A stretch of DNA of 54,058 bases from Corynebacterium sp. GTDB lineage: Bacteria > Actinomycetota > Actinomycetes > Mycobacteriales > Mycobacteriaceae. The notes beneath the pieces were generated by a model, which worked only from the letters and a program-made list of their open reading frames with translations, ran no database searches and was not told the DNA's origin. The position numbers were made by a program, and so were the translations under genes. Location: assembly GCA_030527885.1 (NCBI GenBank), contig JAUMZY010000011.1:1-54058 (forward strand), in the 5' to 3' direction. How positions within the stretch are numbered: the first letter of the stretch is position 1; each line of letters begins with the position of its first letter. This document shows positions 42,622 through 50,752 of the stretch, piece after piece.

Positions 42622-43947
42622 TCACCCGGGGAAGGGGGCGCCGGGTCGGGCGTAATAAAACCAGGTCAGGGTGGTTGCGCAGGCGAAGAAGACCACGCAG
42701 CCCCAGAAGAAGACGGTGGGGGCCATGGCGGACAGCAGCACGCCGACGATGAATGGGCCGAAGGCTGCTACGGCGCTGGTCCAGCCGATGACGCCGCCTG
42801 CTTGTCGACGGGGCAGGATCATGGGCATCTGTTTGAAGGTGCCGGCATTGCCAATGCCAGTGAAGAAGAACATGATGAGCATGGCGCCCAAGAACCATGT
42901 GAATTCACTGGGGTCGGAGGGGTTGAGGAATAGTGTGGCAATGGCGGTGAAGATGGTCATGCCCACGCCGGAGATGAAGGTCCAGATGGCGCCGCCGAAT
43001 TTGTCGCACAGTGGGCCCCAAGCGGCGCGCACCAATGCAGAGATCAGGGGGCCTAAGAAGGCGTAGGCGGCTCCGCGCGGCAGGTTATCGTATTGGCCGT
43101 TGAAGGGGGAGTCGAGGCCGAAGGTGTTGTTGATCAGCAGGGCGAGTTGGGCGGCAAAGCCGGAGAATGCTCCGAAGGTCATGAGGTAGATGATCGTGAG
43201 GATCCAGGTGTTTTTATTGCTGAAGATGTCGATTTGTTGTTTGAAATTGGCTTTGATGGGTACATCTTTGAGCATTAGCCAGGCCACGATGCCTAACACG
43301 ATGGTCCAGGGGATGAGGACGGCGGCGACGGAATGCACCCACACTGTGCCTTCGGTGGTTTGTTGGGCGGCGAAGCCGCTTAAGCCCAGCAGGCTTATGC
43401 CCATGATGAATGGGGCCACCAGTTGGATGAAGGACACCCCGAAGTTGCCGATGCCGGCTTGGACGCCCAGGGCGGTGCCGGCCATGCGTTTGGGAAAGAA
43501 GTAGCCGGTGGAGGGCATGAATCCAGAGAAGACGCCGCCGCCGATGCCGCCGATGAAGGACAACATCAGGAACCACCAAAAGGGGGTAGTGACGTCTTGG
43601 ACGACAAAGAACCACCCCAACATGGGGATGACGAAGAGGAAGGCAGAGATGGAAACCAGTTTCCGGGTGCCGACGATGGGCGGAAGGAACATGTAGAGGA
43701 GGCGGAATAGTCCGCCGGATAGCCCGGAGATTGAGGCTATCCAATAGAGCTGGCCTTTGGAGAAGTCGAAGCCGATGCGGTTGAGCATGGGGGCGATGGC
43801 TGATACTAGGTACCAGGTGGCGAAGCCGAGAAAAAGGATGAGAGTGGTGATGACCAAGGTTGTCCAGGCGATCCGTTTGTCCCAGTTTTCGGGGGTTTCG
43901 GGGTCCCAGCCTTGAATAACTTTCCCAGAGGTATCAAGGGAAGTCAT
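42622..43947 (-). CDS. narK: Nitrate/nitrite transporter
   Basis: The 441-residue MFS protein of the nitrate/nitrite porter family has 12 helices. Signatures include the GGLFRLLYMFLPPIVGTRK loop, FFPKRMAGTALGVQAGIGNFG and the C-terminal ILPRRQAGGVIGWTSAVAAFG. It exchanges or imports nitrate and exports nitrite. The ATG at 43947 follows AAGGAGCAGGAC. It is the first gene of narKGHJI, behind a promoter with a perfect -10. Its N-terminus is longer than in the broken paralogue at 30612-31933, and the two differ in type. Confidence 0.95.
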   Translation of the reverse strand: MTSLDTSGKVIQGWDPETPENWDKRIAWTTLVITTLILFLGFATWYLVSAIAPMLNRIGFDFSKGQLYWIASISGLSGGLFRLLYMFLPPIVGTRKLVSISAFLFVIPMLGWFFVVQDVTTPFWWFLMLSFIGGIGGGVFSGFMPSTGYFFPKRMAGTALGVQAGIGNFGVSFIQLVAPFIMGISLLGLSGFAAQQTTEGTVWVHSVAAVLIPWTIVLGIVAWLMLKDVPIKANFKQQIDIFSNKNTWILTIIYLMTFGAFSGFAAQLALLINNTFGLDSPFNGQYDNLPRGAAYAFLGPLISALVRAAWGPLCDKFGGAIWTFISGVGMTIFTAIATLFLNPSDPSEFTWFLGAMLIMFFFTGIGNAGTFKQMPMILPRRQAGGVIGWTSAVAAFGPFIVGVLLSAMAPTVFFWGCVVFFACATTLTWFYYARPGAPFPG

Positions 43948-43966
43948 GTCCTGCTCCTTGCACGTG

Positions 43967-43995
43967 ATTATAGGTTATGGCTATTTGGTGAACAA
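43967..43995 (-). promoter_or_regulatory. narK promoter (-35 TTGTTC, -10 TATAAT)
   Basis: On the minus strand, TTGTTC (43995-43990) is followed after 17 bases by a perfect TATAAT (43972-43967). Transcription would start near 43960, leaving a leader of about 12 bases that is almost entirely the AAGGAGCAGGAC ribosome binding site of narK. Confidence 0.7.
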
Positions 43996-44078
43996 TAGTT
44001 AGAAATAAAAAATTATCGTGGCTCATAGGTGGGACTGCAGCCGCTATGTGTCGTTTAACGCTTTATCTTTTATGTAGA

Positions 44079-44093
44079 TTTTACCGTGTAAAA
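44079..44093. promoter_or_regulatory. 6-3-6 palindrome upstream of narK
   Basis: TTTTAC (44079-44084), CGT, GTAAAA (44088-44093) form a perfect inverted repeat centred about 140 bases upstream of the narK start. An outer AACGCTTT/AAAGCGTT pair partly overlaps it. It is a candidate binding site for one of the ArnR-type or other regulators. Confidence 0.5.
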
Positions 44094-44187
44094 GCGTTGG
44101 AATCTGGGTTTTACAAAAAATTTGCCGTGCTACAGTTTGGGCCATGAGGTCATGCTTAATTTGTAGCATTATCCCTCACAATATTCG

Positions 44188-44219
44188 GTTTATATCGCCA
44201 GTTAACTGCGGATATAAAC
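44188..44219. promoter_or_regulatory. 32-bp near-perfect palindrome between narK and mog
   Basis: Outer arms GTTTATATC (44188-44196) and GATATAAAC (44211-44219) flank a core whose centre, CAGTTAACTG (44199-44208), is itself a perfect palindrome. Only the GC/CG dinucleotides between arm and core are not symmetric. It lies 44 bases upstream of the mog ATG and has the look of a dimer or tetramer operator, or a cruciform. Confidence 0.6.
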
Positions 44220-44263
44220 ACGGGTTTATCAAGTAATAACTAATCCATAGCAGGAGTGGCACC

Positions 44264-44737
44264 ATGCGTAGTGCATTTATTTTGGTTTCCGACCGAGTGA
44301 AGCAAGGGGAAAAACCGGACAAAATTACCCCCATCGTGGGGGAGAGGTTGGCGGCAGCTGGCGCGCCACTCATGAGTGCTACGGTCATTTCCGAAGGTTT
44401 CGATAGCGTGTGCGAAGCAATATCGGCGGCTTTGGCAGCTGGCGCCACGGTTATTTTTACCGCCGGCGGCACCGGTGTCGCCCCCCAAAACCGCACGCCA
44501 GAAGCATCATTACAGTTCATCGACACCAGATTAGAAGGCCTGGAACGGCATATTCTGGTGCACGGCCTCGCGTCGACCAAACTAGCGGGACTGTCTCGCG
44601 GCTACGTTGGGCTAACCGGCCGCGACGCCAACGCCGTCCTGATCGTCAACGCGCCCAGCTCCACCGGCGGCGTCACCAATGTCCTCGACGTCATTTGCCC
44701 AGTTCTGCCCAACATTTGGGAAGGACTGTCTAAATAA
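44264..44737 (+). CDS. mog: Molybdopterin adenylyltransferase-type protein (Mog/MoaB)
   Basis: The 157-residue protein has the MogA/MoaB fold: FILVSDRVKQGEKPDKITPIV, the TAGGTGVAPQNRTPEA loop that binds molybdopterin, and SRGYVGLTGRDANAVLIVNAP. It adenylylates molybdopterin before metal insertion. GCAGGAGTGGCACC provides a ribosome binding site. It is divergent from narK and shares its control region, consistent with co-induction of cofactor supply and reductase. Confidence 0.9.
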   Translation: MRSAFILVSDRVKQGEKPDKITPIVGERLAAAGAPLMSATVISEGFDSVCEAISAALAAGATVIFTAGGTGVAPQNRTPEASLQFIDTRLEGLERHILVHGLASTKLAGLSRGYVGLTGRDANAVLIVNAPSSTGGVTNVLDVICPVLPNIWEGLSK

Positions 44738-44745
44738 TCCCAAAT
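44714..44745 (+). terminator. Possible terminator between mog and moaD
   Basis: ATTTGGGA (44714-44721) and TCCCAAAT (44738-44745) are perfect complements spanning the mog stop codon, with AATTAC after. The genes on either side converge, so a shared terminator is expected, though the T run is weak. Confidence 0.35.
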
Positions 44746-44778
44746 AATTACAGAAAACCTATTAAAAGGCTGTTATTA

Positions 44779-45036
44779 TTAACCCCCGGCGAATGGTGGG
44801 AGCACATCAATGCGTTTCGCCCCCGTCACGTCAGTCTGCGCATCCGCCTGCTTACCATCAACCAAAAACGTGCACTTGCTAAAAACCTCCGCCAACGACA
44901 TACCTGCCGCCGTCGTACCCACCGATGGAAAATCCGATACCATCTGCAACAACTGCCCCAACGAGCCAGAATACTGCACTGTTTCCCGGCTCCGCCCCCG
45001 CGCAGACTCAGCCGCAGCAAAATAATAGATATCCAT
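44779..45036 (-). CDS. moaD: Molybdopterin synthase sulfur carrier subunit MoaD
   Basis: The 85-residue ubiquitin-like protein ends in the required Gly-Gly (RIDVLPPFAGG). Its first strand reads MDIYYFAAAESARG. It receives sulfur as a C-terminal thiocarboxylate after activation by MoeB and donates it in the MoaD-MoaE complex. ATG 45036 fits the family N-terminus; a GTG at 45054 is possible. It is transcribed away from the moaE-moeB operon. Confidence 0.9.
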   Translation of the reverse strand: MDIYYFAAAESARGRSRETVQYSGSLGQLLQMVSDFPSVGTTAAGMSLAEVFSKCTFLVDGKQADAQTDVTGAKRIDVLPPFAGG

Positions 45037-45130
45037 ACCTTTCACTATGCCCACATCCTGGGCAGATATCCACTAGGCGCCCCTGGTATAACTACTTCAT
45101 AAGGCCACACCCCAACCAGAAAGACACAAC

Positions 45131-45703
45131 ATGGGTAAACACGACAGTCCCGTCGATCACAATGACACCGAATCCATCGACGACAATAACGCCATATACA
45201 ACCAGCTGCGCAAAGAACACACCGCCCCCCGGGCCCTGGTGGTGGTGGCCTCCACTCGCGCCGCCCACGGCATATACGAAGATGAATCCGGAAAAACACT
45301 GGTCACCTGGTTGGAAAGCCGCGGCTTCATAGTGTCCGCCCCCGTCATCGTCGCCGACGCTGACATTCCCCAGTACTTCGCCCAACTTTTCCACAACCGA
45401 AACGATCTACCCCAGGTGGTGCTCACCACCGGCGGCACCGGACTCAGTACTGATGATGTCACCGTCGATGAGCTAGAGAAATACCTCGACACCCAATTAC
45501 CCGGCATAGTCATGCGCTTCTGGCAGATCGGCCTCCGCTCCACCCCCTTGGCGGTTTGCTCCCGCGCCATCGCCGGCACCGTGGCGCAAACGTTCGTCAT
45601 GGCGCTGCCGGGTTCCGTCGGTGGTTGCCACGACGGTATAACCACGCTTGATCCCATCATTGGTTCCATCGTCGGCATGCTGGAGGGCACCCATGTCCAC
45701 TGA
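45131..45703 (+). CDS. Second Mog/MoaB-type protein with N-terminal extension
   Basis: The 190-residue protein has a MoaB/Mog domain from about residue 34 (RALVVVASTRAAHGIYED), with LTTGGTGLSTDDVTVD in the molybdopterin-binding loop and a C-terminal PGSVGGCHDG that replaces the usual PGxP/PGS loop. The first 30 residues are acidic and without homology that I recognise. It differs clearly from mog at 44264, so the two may act at different steps or one may be regulatory. It overlaps the start of moaE. Confidence 0.85.
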   Translation: MGKHDSPVDHNDTESIDDNNAIYNQLRKEHTAPRALVVVASTRAAHGIYEDESGKTLVTWLESRGFIVSAPVIVADADIPQYFAQLFHNRNDLPQVVLTTGGTGLSTDDVTVDELEKYLDTQLPGIVMRFWQIGLRSTPLAVCSRAIAGTVAQTFVMALPGSVGGCHDGITTLDPIIGSIVGMLEGTHVH

Positions 45704-46160
45704 CCCGGAATACGTCGCAGCCCAAACCGGAATCGTCGTTGATGCCCTGATCGCCGACGAACGCCTAGAACACTTGATCGGCCCAGCTCGTCGCCGCACC
45801 ACCACCGACGCCATGGGCGCAACCGTCACGTTCGAAGGCGTGGTGCGCGACCACGACGAGGGCCACCCGGTGGCGGAACTCATCTACAGCGCGCACCCTA
45901 CCGCCCACAGTGTTATACGCCAAGTAGCCGAAAACATCAGCCAGAAGCACCCCGAAGTGCGCCTCTGGACTGCCCACCGCATAGGTCGGCTTGCAGTCGG
46001 CGACGTCGCCTTCGTGGTCATTGTCGCAGCCGCCCACCGCGGCCCAGCCTTCGCCGCCGCATCGGAACTCACCGACACCATCAAAGCCACCGTTCCCATC
46101 TGGAAAAACCAAAAACTCACCAGCGGCGACACTCACTGGGTAGGGGTTGATATGCCATGA
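45693..46160 (+). CDS. moaE: Molybdopterin synthase catalytic subunit MoaE
   Basis: The 155-residue protein has the MoaE core: GATVTFEGVVRDHDEGHPV, LIYSAHPTA, AHRIGRLAVGDVAFVVIVAAAHR and the catalytic-lysine region TVPIWKNQKLTSGDTHWVG. With MoaD it converts precursor Z to molybdopterin. ATG 45693 follows GGAGGG at six bases and lies inside the upstream gene; an upstream in-frame start at 45648 is not needed. Confidence 0.94.
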   Translation: MSTDPEYVAAQTGIVVDALIADERLEHLIGPARRRTTTDAMGATVTFEGVVRDHDEGHPVAELIYSAHPTAHSVIRQVAENISQKHPEVRLWTAHRIGRLAVGDVAFVVIVAAAHRGPAFAAASELTDTIKATVPIWKNQKLTSGDTHWVGVDMP

Positions 46161-47167
46161 CCAACCGCTACCTCCGCCAACTACAACTGCCCGGCTTCGG
46201 CCCACCCCAACAGCAGCAACTTTCCGACGCCCACGTGTGCTGCGTCGGCGCCGGCGGACTCGGCTCCCCGGCGCTGCTCTACCTCGCGGCCGCCGGCGTC
46301 GGAACCATCACCATCATTGATGATGACCAGGTGGAACTCACCAACCTGCACCGCCAAATCATCCACACCACCACCGGCATTGGCCGCCCCAAAGTTGAAT
46401 CCGCGCGCGACACCATCGCTGCCCTCAACCCTGATATCCTCGTTATCACCCACCACAAGCGGCTCACATGGGAAGAATCCGAAACCATTTTCGCCAATGT
46501 TGATATGGTTCTCGACGGCACCGACAACATTGATACCCGCTACGTCATTTCTGCCCGGTGTGCCCGCCTGGGCATTCCGCACATTTGGGCATCCATTCTG
46601 GGGTTCAGTGCCCAACTATCGGTATTCCACGCTGGTCACGGCCCCATTTATGAGGATCTTTTTCCCATCCCGCCGCTGCCTGGTGATGTTCCCTCATGCG
46701 CCCAAGCCGGTGTCCTCGGCCCCATCGTGGGGGTGGTGGGGAGCGCCATGGCGATGGAGGCCCTCAAGCTCATCACCACCATTGGCAAACCCCTGATCGG
46801 CACCATCGCTTATTACGATGGGCTAACCAGCCGGTGGGAATACATTCCACTGGTGGCAGATCCTGACGTCGAAAAGCAGGTTGCCAACAACCCACCGCGC
46901 CGCACACTAGCCATCCCCACGTGCGATAGCCCCACTGGTGTGCTTATCGACGTGCGTGAGCCCGCCGAATACAATCGTGGCACCCTGCCCGGGGCGGTGA
47001 ATATTCCCCTGTCGGCGATTGAAGCGGGCCGCACCGATGTGCCCGATGGGGCGCTACTCTTCTGCCAGGCCGGTGTTCGTTCCCAACGCGCCGGGATCAT
47101 TCTTACTGCAGCCGGGGTCACGGGGCTCCGTAGTCTTGCTGGGGGGTACGAACGCCACCATGTGTAG
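46157..47167 (+). CDS. moeB: MoaD-activating adenylyltransferase with rhodanese domain (MoeB/MoeZ)
   Basis: The 336-residue protein joins a ThiF/MoeB domain (nucleotide loop GAGGLGSPALLYLAAAG, NLHRQ, DGTDNIDTRYV, CAQAGVLGP) to a C-terminal rhodanese domain with active-site CQAGVRS. It adenylylates MoaD and transfers sulfur to it. The rhodanese tail ends SLAGGYERHHV. The 3' end overlaps the convergent mobA gene by 114 bases. The ATG overlaps the moaE stop. Confidence 0.94.
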   Translation: MTNRYLRQLQLPGFGPPQQQQLSDAHVCCVGAGGLGSPALLYLAAAGVGTITIIDDDQVELTNLHRQIIHTTTGIGRPKVESARDTIAALNPDILVITHHKRLTWEESETIFANVDMVLDGTDNIDTRYVISARCARLGIPHIWASILGFSAQLSVFHAGHGPIYEDLFPIPPLPGDVPSCAQAGVLGPIVGVVGSAMAMEALKLITTIGKPLIGTIAYYDGLTSRWEYIPLVADPDVEKQVANNPPRRTLAIPTCDSPTGVLIDVREPAEYNRGTLPGAVNIPLSAIEAGRTDVPDGALLFCQAGVRSQRAGIILTAAGVTGLRSLAGGYERHHV

Positions 47168-47734
47168 CGCCTGTATTGCTGCGGGGGTGTCGTAGTCGCG
47201 CTCTGCGCCGCCAGTCGTGGTGATTGTGCCCACGGTGGATACCCGCAGCAACCCTTTCAGGGGGGTGCTGGCGTGATCGCCTACTTTTTCTAATGCCCGG
47301 CGCAGGGCCGCTGGCCGCCATGCCACCCCCAGCGGCTGGATATACCCTTCAGCCTGCACCGTTATTGCATCAACTGTCGCATCAGCCGCAGCCAGGGTGG
47401 TGCATAGTTTCGAAACCAGAATCGACGAATCCGGGGCATCCACCGCCAACACCACCACATAACTGCATGTGGGATGAGTGCGGGCAATCCACGCCATGCC
47501 TGCGGCAATTCCCGCCACCGGCCCGGAATACGGCGGCTCCTCGCACACCACCGCGCATGCCAAACCTAAATCAACAGGGCTGACCACCACGGGAATCACC
47601 CCGGCCGGCAGCTGCCGCACAAGCCGGTCAATGAGCCGCTCCCCATGCACCCGCACCTGGGCCTTGTCCTCACCCATGCGGGTGCTGCGGCCACCCGCCA
47701 AAATGAGGGCTACGACCTGGGAGTAATCAACCAT
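47054..47734 (-). CDS. mobA: Molybdenum cofactor guanylyltransferase MobA
   Basis: The 226-residue nucleotidyltransferase has the start signature ALILAGGRSTRMGEDKA, the LAVDAPD motif and the QPLGVAW segment. It attaches GMP to molybdopterin to make MGD, the form needed by NarG. ATG 47734 overlaps the moaC TGA (TGATG). The last 35 or so residues, Pro/Lys/Gly-rich, lie opposite the moeB end and are probably not part of the fold. Confidence 0.9.
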   Translation of the reverse strand: MVDYSQVVALILAGGRSTRMGEDKAQVRVHGERLIDRLVRQLPAGVIPVVVSPVDLGLACAVVCEEPPYSGPVAGIAAGMAWIARTHPTCSYVVVLAVDAPDSSILVSKLCTTLAAADATVDAITVQAEGYIQPLGVAWRPAALRRALEKVGDHASTPLKGLLRVSTVGTITTTGGAERDYDTPAAIQALHMVAFVPPSKTTEPRDPGCSKNDPGALGTNTGLAEE

Positions 47735-48210
47735 CAGCGGGGGAGTTCCCGCGACCAATCCCCAGACCGGCCCCCGGATTTAGCCGTGATGCCGCAGTGC
47801 CGGATAACAGCGGACCGGTCTACGCCTTTCACCATGTCCACGATGGTCAACGCCGCAACGGTCACCGCAGTCAGGGCCTCCATTTCCACCCCAGTGCGGT
47901 CCGCAGTTTTCACCGTGGCGTTAATCGCCACATGATCAGCCTGCAACTCCACATCCACCTGGCAGCCATGCACCCCAATGGTGTGCGCCAAAGGCAGCAG
48001 CTCAGGAACCTTTTTCGCCGCCACGATGCCCGCCACCCGGGCCACCGCCAACACATCCCCCTTGGGAACCGTGCCGTCTTTGAGCGCCTGCAGCACCGCC
48101 GGGGAGCAGGCAACCTCCCCCTGGGCGGTGGCGGTGCGCACCGTGGGCTGCTTATCGGTGACATCCACCATGTAGGCGGTGCCAGCGTGAGTGAGATGAG
48201 TAAACTCCAT
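47734..48210 (-). CDS. moaC: Cyclic pyranopterin monophosphate synthase MoaC
   Basis: The 158-residue protein has the MoaC pattern: AYMVDVTDKQPTVRTATAQG, DVLAVARVAGIVAAKKVPELLPLAHT and the catalytic GVEMEALTAVTVAALTIVDMVKG. It completes the first step of Moco synthesis with MoaA. ATG 48210 lies five bases after the moeA TAG; an extension to 48249 would overlap moeA. Confidence 0.94.
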   Translation of the reverse strand: MEFTHLTHAGTAYMVDVTDKQPTVRTATAQGEVACSPAVLQALKDGTVPKGDVLAVARVAGIVAAKKVPELLPLAHTIGVHGCQVDVELQADHVAINATVKTADRTGVEMEALTAVTVAALTIVDMVKGVDRSAVIRHCGITAKSGGRSGDWSRELPR

Positions 48211-48214
48211 AAAC

Positions 48215-49513
48215 CTATACCTTGAGTAAAATAACCGAAACCATATCACCGGGTTGTACCGCCCCGTGACCCGTGGGCAAATGAATCAACGCGGTGGCAT
48301 CCACCAACGACGCCACAAAATGCGACCCCATGCCACCCGGAATCACTGGGTACGCATCCCCAGCAGACCAATTCATCGAACACGGAATAAACAAATCCCG
48401 ACCCCGCGGCGCCTTAATGGGATCATGCGCAGGCAACCGCAACCGTGGATGCTGCACGGCCTGCTGCGGATCCACCCCGGCAAGCACCCGCACCAACGGC
48501 AACACAAAGAGATAAAAACACACGAATGAACTCACCGGATTACCCGGCAAGCAAATCACCGGCGTGCCATTGACCGTACCCAACCCCTGCGGCTTCCCCG
48601 GTTGGATTTGCACCGGGCCGAACCACATGGCAGCCGCCAACCCATCGGTGGGGGAGTCAAACGCCTCTTTCACCACATCAAACGCCCCAGCCGACACGCC
48701 GCCGGCGGTAACAATCGCATCGTATTCCCTGCTCAGGGATGCTAATTCCGCCTGAAACGCTGCGGTATCATCCGGCACCAAGGCCGCATGAACATCATAA
48801 ACCCCATGCTCATGCAACAAATTGGTGAGCATGGGCCGATTGGAATCCGGAATGGCACCAGGTCGCAAATCCGCCGGGGCGGCCACGTCAGTAACCAACT
48901 CATCCCCGGCGGAAATCACCGCAACTTTCGGCCGCCGATGCACCAGCACCTCAGTAATCCCCGTCGACAAGAGGGAAGCAATCACACCCGCATCAACCAG
49001 CGTGCCGGCGCGCGCCACCACATCCCCAATCTGACAATTCTCCCCCTGGTGGCGGATGTGATTCCGGTCGGACACTGCGGACACCACGATGCGTTCCGGC
49101 AGTGGCACCGCGCCCGCTGGCACATCCGTGTCTTCCACGGGAATCACCACCAAATCCGCCGCTGTTTCTGCCGTTGCTTCGGTTGCTACCGGAATGGGCG
49201 CCCCCGTCATGATGCGCACAGCCGTCCCCGCCGCCACATCAACAGGCGGCCGACCAGCCGGAATATCCCCACTCACCGGCAACTCCCACGGGTCCGACCC
49301 CACCAAGGAACTCCGGTGGGTAATAAACCCATCCATCGCCGAATTAGAGAACGGCGGCACCGGCAACCGCGCCGCAACATCAGCCGCCAACACCAACCCC
49401 AACGCCGCCTGCGTGGGCACCACCTCACTGGGCGTCGGGGCACCTACCGCTACCACCTCAGCCAGATGCTCCGCCAAACTACGAAACGGGACGCCATGAT
49501 GATCGTGCGTCAT
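48215..49513 (-). CDS. moeA: Molybdopterin molybdenumtransferase MoeA
   Basis: The 432-residue protein inserts molybdate into adenylylated molybdopterin. Signatures are PPFSNSAMDGF, PDSNRPML, VTAGGVSAGAFDVVKEAF and CLPGNPVSSFVCFYLFVLP, and the C-terminal MoeA domain IV. The ATG follows AAGGAG at a good distance. It is flanked by moaA upstream and moaC downstream on the same strand. Confidence 0.95.
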   Translation of the reverse strand: MTHDHHGVPFRSLAEHLAEVVAVGAPTPSEVVPTQAALGLVLAADVAARLPVPPFSNSAMDGFITHRSSLVGSDPWELPVSGDIPAGRPPVDVAAGTAVRIMTGAPIPVATEATAETAADLVVIPVEDTDVPAGAVPLPERIVVSAVSDRNHIRHQGENCQIGDVVARAGTLVDAGVIASLLSTGITEVLVHRRPKVAVISAGDELVTDVAAPADLRPGAIPDSNRPMLTNLLHEHGVYDVHAALVPDDTAAFQAELASLSREYDAIVTAGGVSAGAFDVVKEAFDSPTDGLAAAMWFGPVQIQPGKPQGLGTVNGTPVICLPGNPVSSFVCFYLFVLPLVRVLAGVDPQQAVQHPRLRLPAHDPIKAPRGRDLFIPCSMNWSAGDAYPVIPGGMGSHFVASLVDATALIHLPTGHGAVQPGDMVSVILLKV

Positions 49514-49548
49514 CCAATGCTCCTTGCGCTAAAAAATCCAATGAAACT

Positions 49549-50646
49549 CTAACCACCAATGGCGGACATCAACCGACTCGGCTGCACAAACCGCGGATCA
49601 TTAATGCCATGACCAGCCTTCTTCCGCCACATGGTATGCACCCAATGCATCGCCAATTCCGCATCAGTCGCCCCCGCCCGCATGATATCCCGCAACGACG
49701 TCTCCTCATGCGAAAACAAACAACTCCGAATCGCCCCATCCGTCGTCAACCGCGTGCGATCACAATCCCCACAAAACGGATGCGTCACCGCAGCAATAAC
49801 CCCAATGTGGCCATCATGCCCATTCCACCGCACCCGCCACAACTCCGCCGGCGCCGAACCCCGCGGCGCAGTAGACGGCGACATACTGAACTCGGAAGCA
49901 AGAATTCCAATAATATCTTTCGCCGTCACCATGGCATCCCGCGTCCATTTCCCCTTCGGCCCCAGCGGCATCTGCTCAATAAACCGCAACTGCAACCCAT
50001 TTTCCAAACAATACTGAGCCAACGGCACGATGGTATCCCCATTAACCCCCGGCATGATGACAGCATTGATTTTGATCGGCTCCAAACCAGCAGCCTGCGC
50101 AGCCTGAATCCCCGCCAACACATCGTGGTGCCGATCGCGCCGGGTCAACTCCGCGTATTGGGTGGGGTTGAGGGTGTCCAAGGAAATGTTAATCCGGTTA
50201 AGACCAGCGGCTTTAAGCCCGGTGGCACGCTTGTCCAACCCCAAACCGTTGGTGGTGAGCGCCGTGGCGACGGGGGCGCCGGTGTCCGTCGTGAGCCCAG
50301 AAATCGCCGCGATGATTTCTTCCAGGCTGCGCCGCAGGAGCGGCTCCCCACCAGTGAAACGGACCTGCCGAATACCAAGAGTGGTGACGGCGAGGGTGAT
50401 GAGCCGAATCACTTCATCGTCAGTAAGAGTGTCCTCGCGGGGAATCCACTCCAACCCCTCCGCCGGCATGCAGTACGTACACCTTAGGTTGCACCTATCA
50501 GTGAGGGACACGCGCAGGTCGCGGGCCACCCGCCCGAAAGTGTCCCGCAGGTGCCAGGTGCCACCTACAGTGGTAGCGGTCTGCTCAAAAAAGGCATCCG
50601 GGGCTTCGGGTACCCTGAGCGTGGGAAACGGAAGTTGGCTACGCAT
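49549..50646 (-). CDS. moaA: GTP 3',8-cyclase MoaA
   Basis: The 365-residue radical SAM enzyme has the N-terminal cluster motif DRCNLRCTYCMP, the GGEPLLR motif and a C-terminal second Fe-S site FCGDCDRTRLTTDGAIRSCLF. It ends in Gly-Gly, as MoaA proteins do. An N-terminal extension of about 40 residues precedes the core. It starts the first Moco step and lies at the head of moaA-moeA-moaC-mobA. Confidence 0.95.
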   Translation of the reverse strand: MRSQLPFPTLRVPEAPDAFFEQTATTVGGTWHLRDTFGRVARDLRVSLTDRCNLRCTYCMPAEGLEWIPREDTLTDDEVIRLITLAVTTLGIRQVRFTGGEPLLRRSLEEIIAAISGLTTDTGAPVATALTTNGLGLDKRATGLKAAGLNRINISLDTLNPTQYAELTRRDRHHDVLAGIQAAQAAGLEPIKINAVIMPGVNGDTIVPLAQYCLENGLQLRFIEQMPLGPKGKWTRDAMVTAKDIIGILASEFSMSPSTAPRGSAPAELWRVRWNGHDGHIGVIAAVTHPFCGDCDRTRLTTDGAIRSCLFSHEETSLRDIMRAGATDAELAMHWVHTMWRKKAGHGINDPRFVQPSRLMSAIGG

Positions 50647-50752
50647 ATATGAAAAACCACGATTAAAACTGGGGAATCAGATGATAATTCACAGTATAAA
50701 GCATGTTCCGGTTAGAGCTTTTTGCTCGCTTTTTGACGCTCAACCGCATCCA

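Larger units (their letters stand above)
43948..44263. promoter_or_regulatory. Divergent narK / mog regulatory region
   Basis: The 316-base region has no gene. It contains the narK promoter (43967-43995), the 15-bp palindrome TTTTAC-CGT-GTAAAA (44079-44093) flanked by AACGCTTT (44057-44064) and AAAGCGTT (44091-44098), another TTTTACA half-site near 44112, and a 32-bp near-palindrome (44188-44219) close to mog. Confidence 0.7.
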
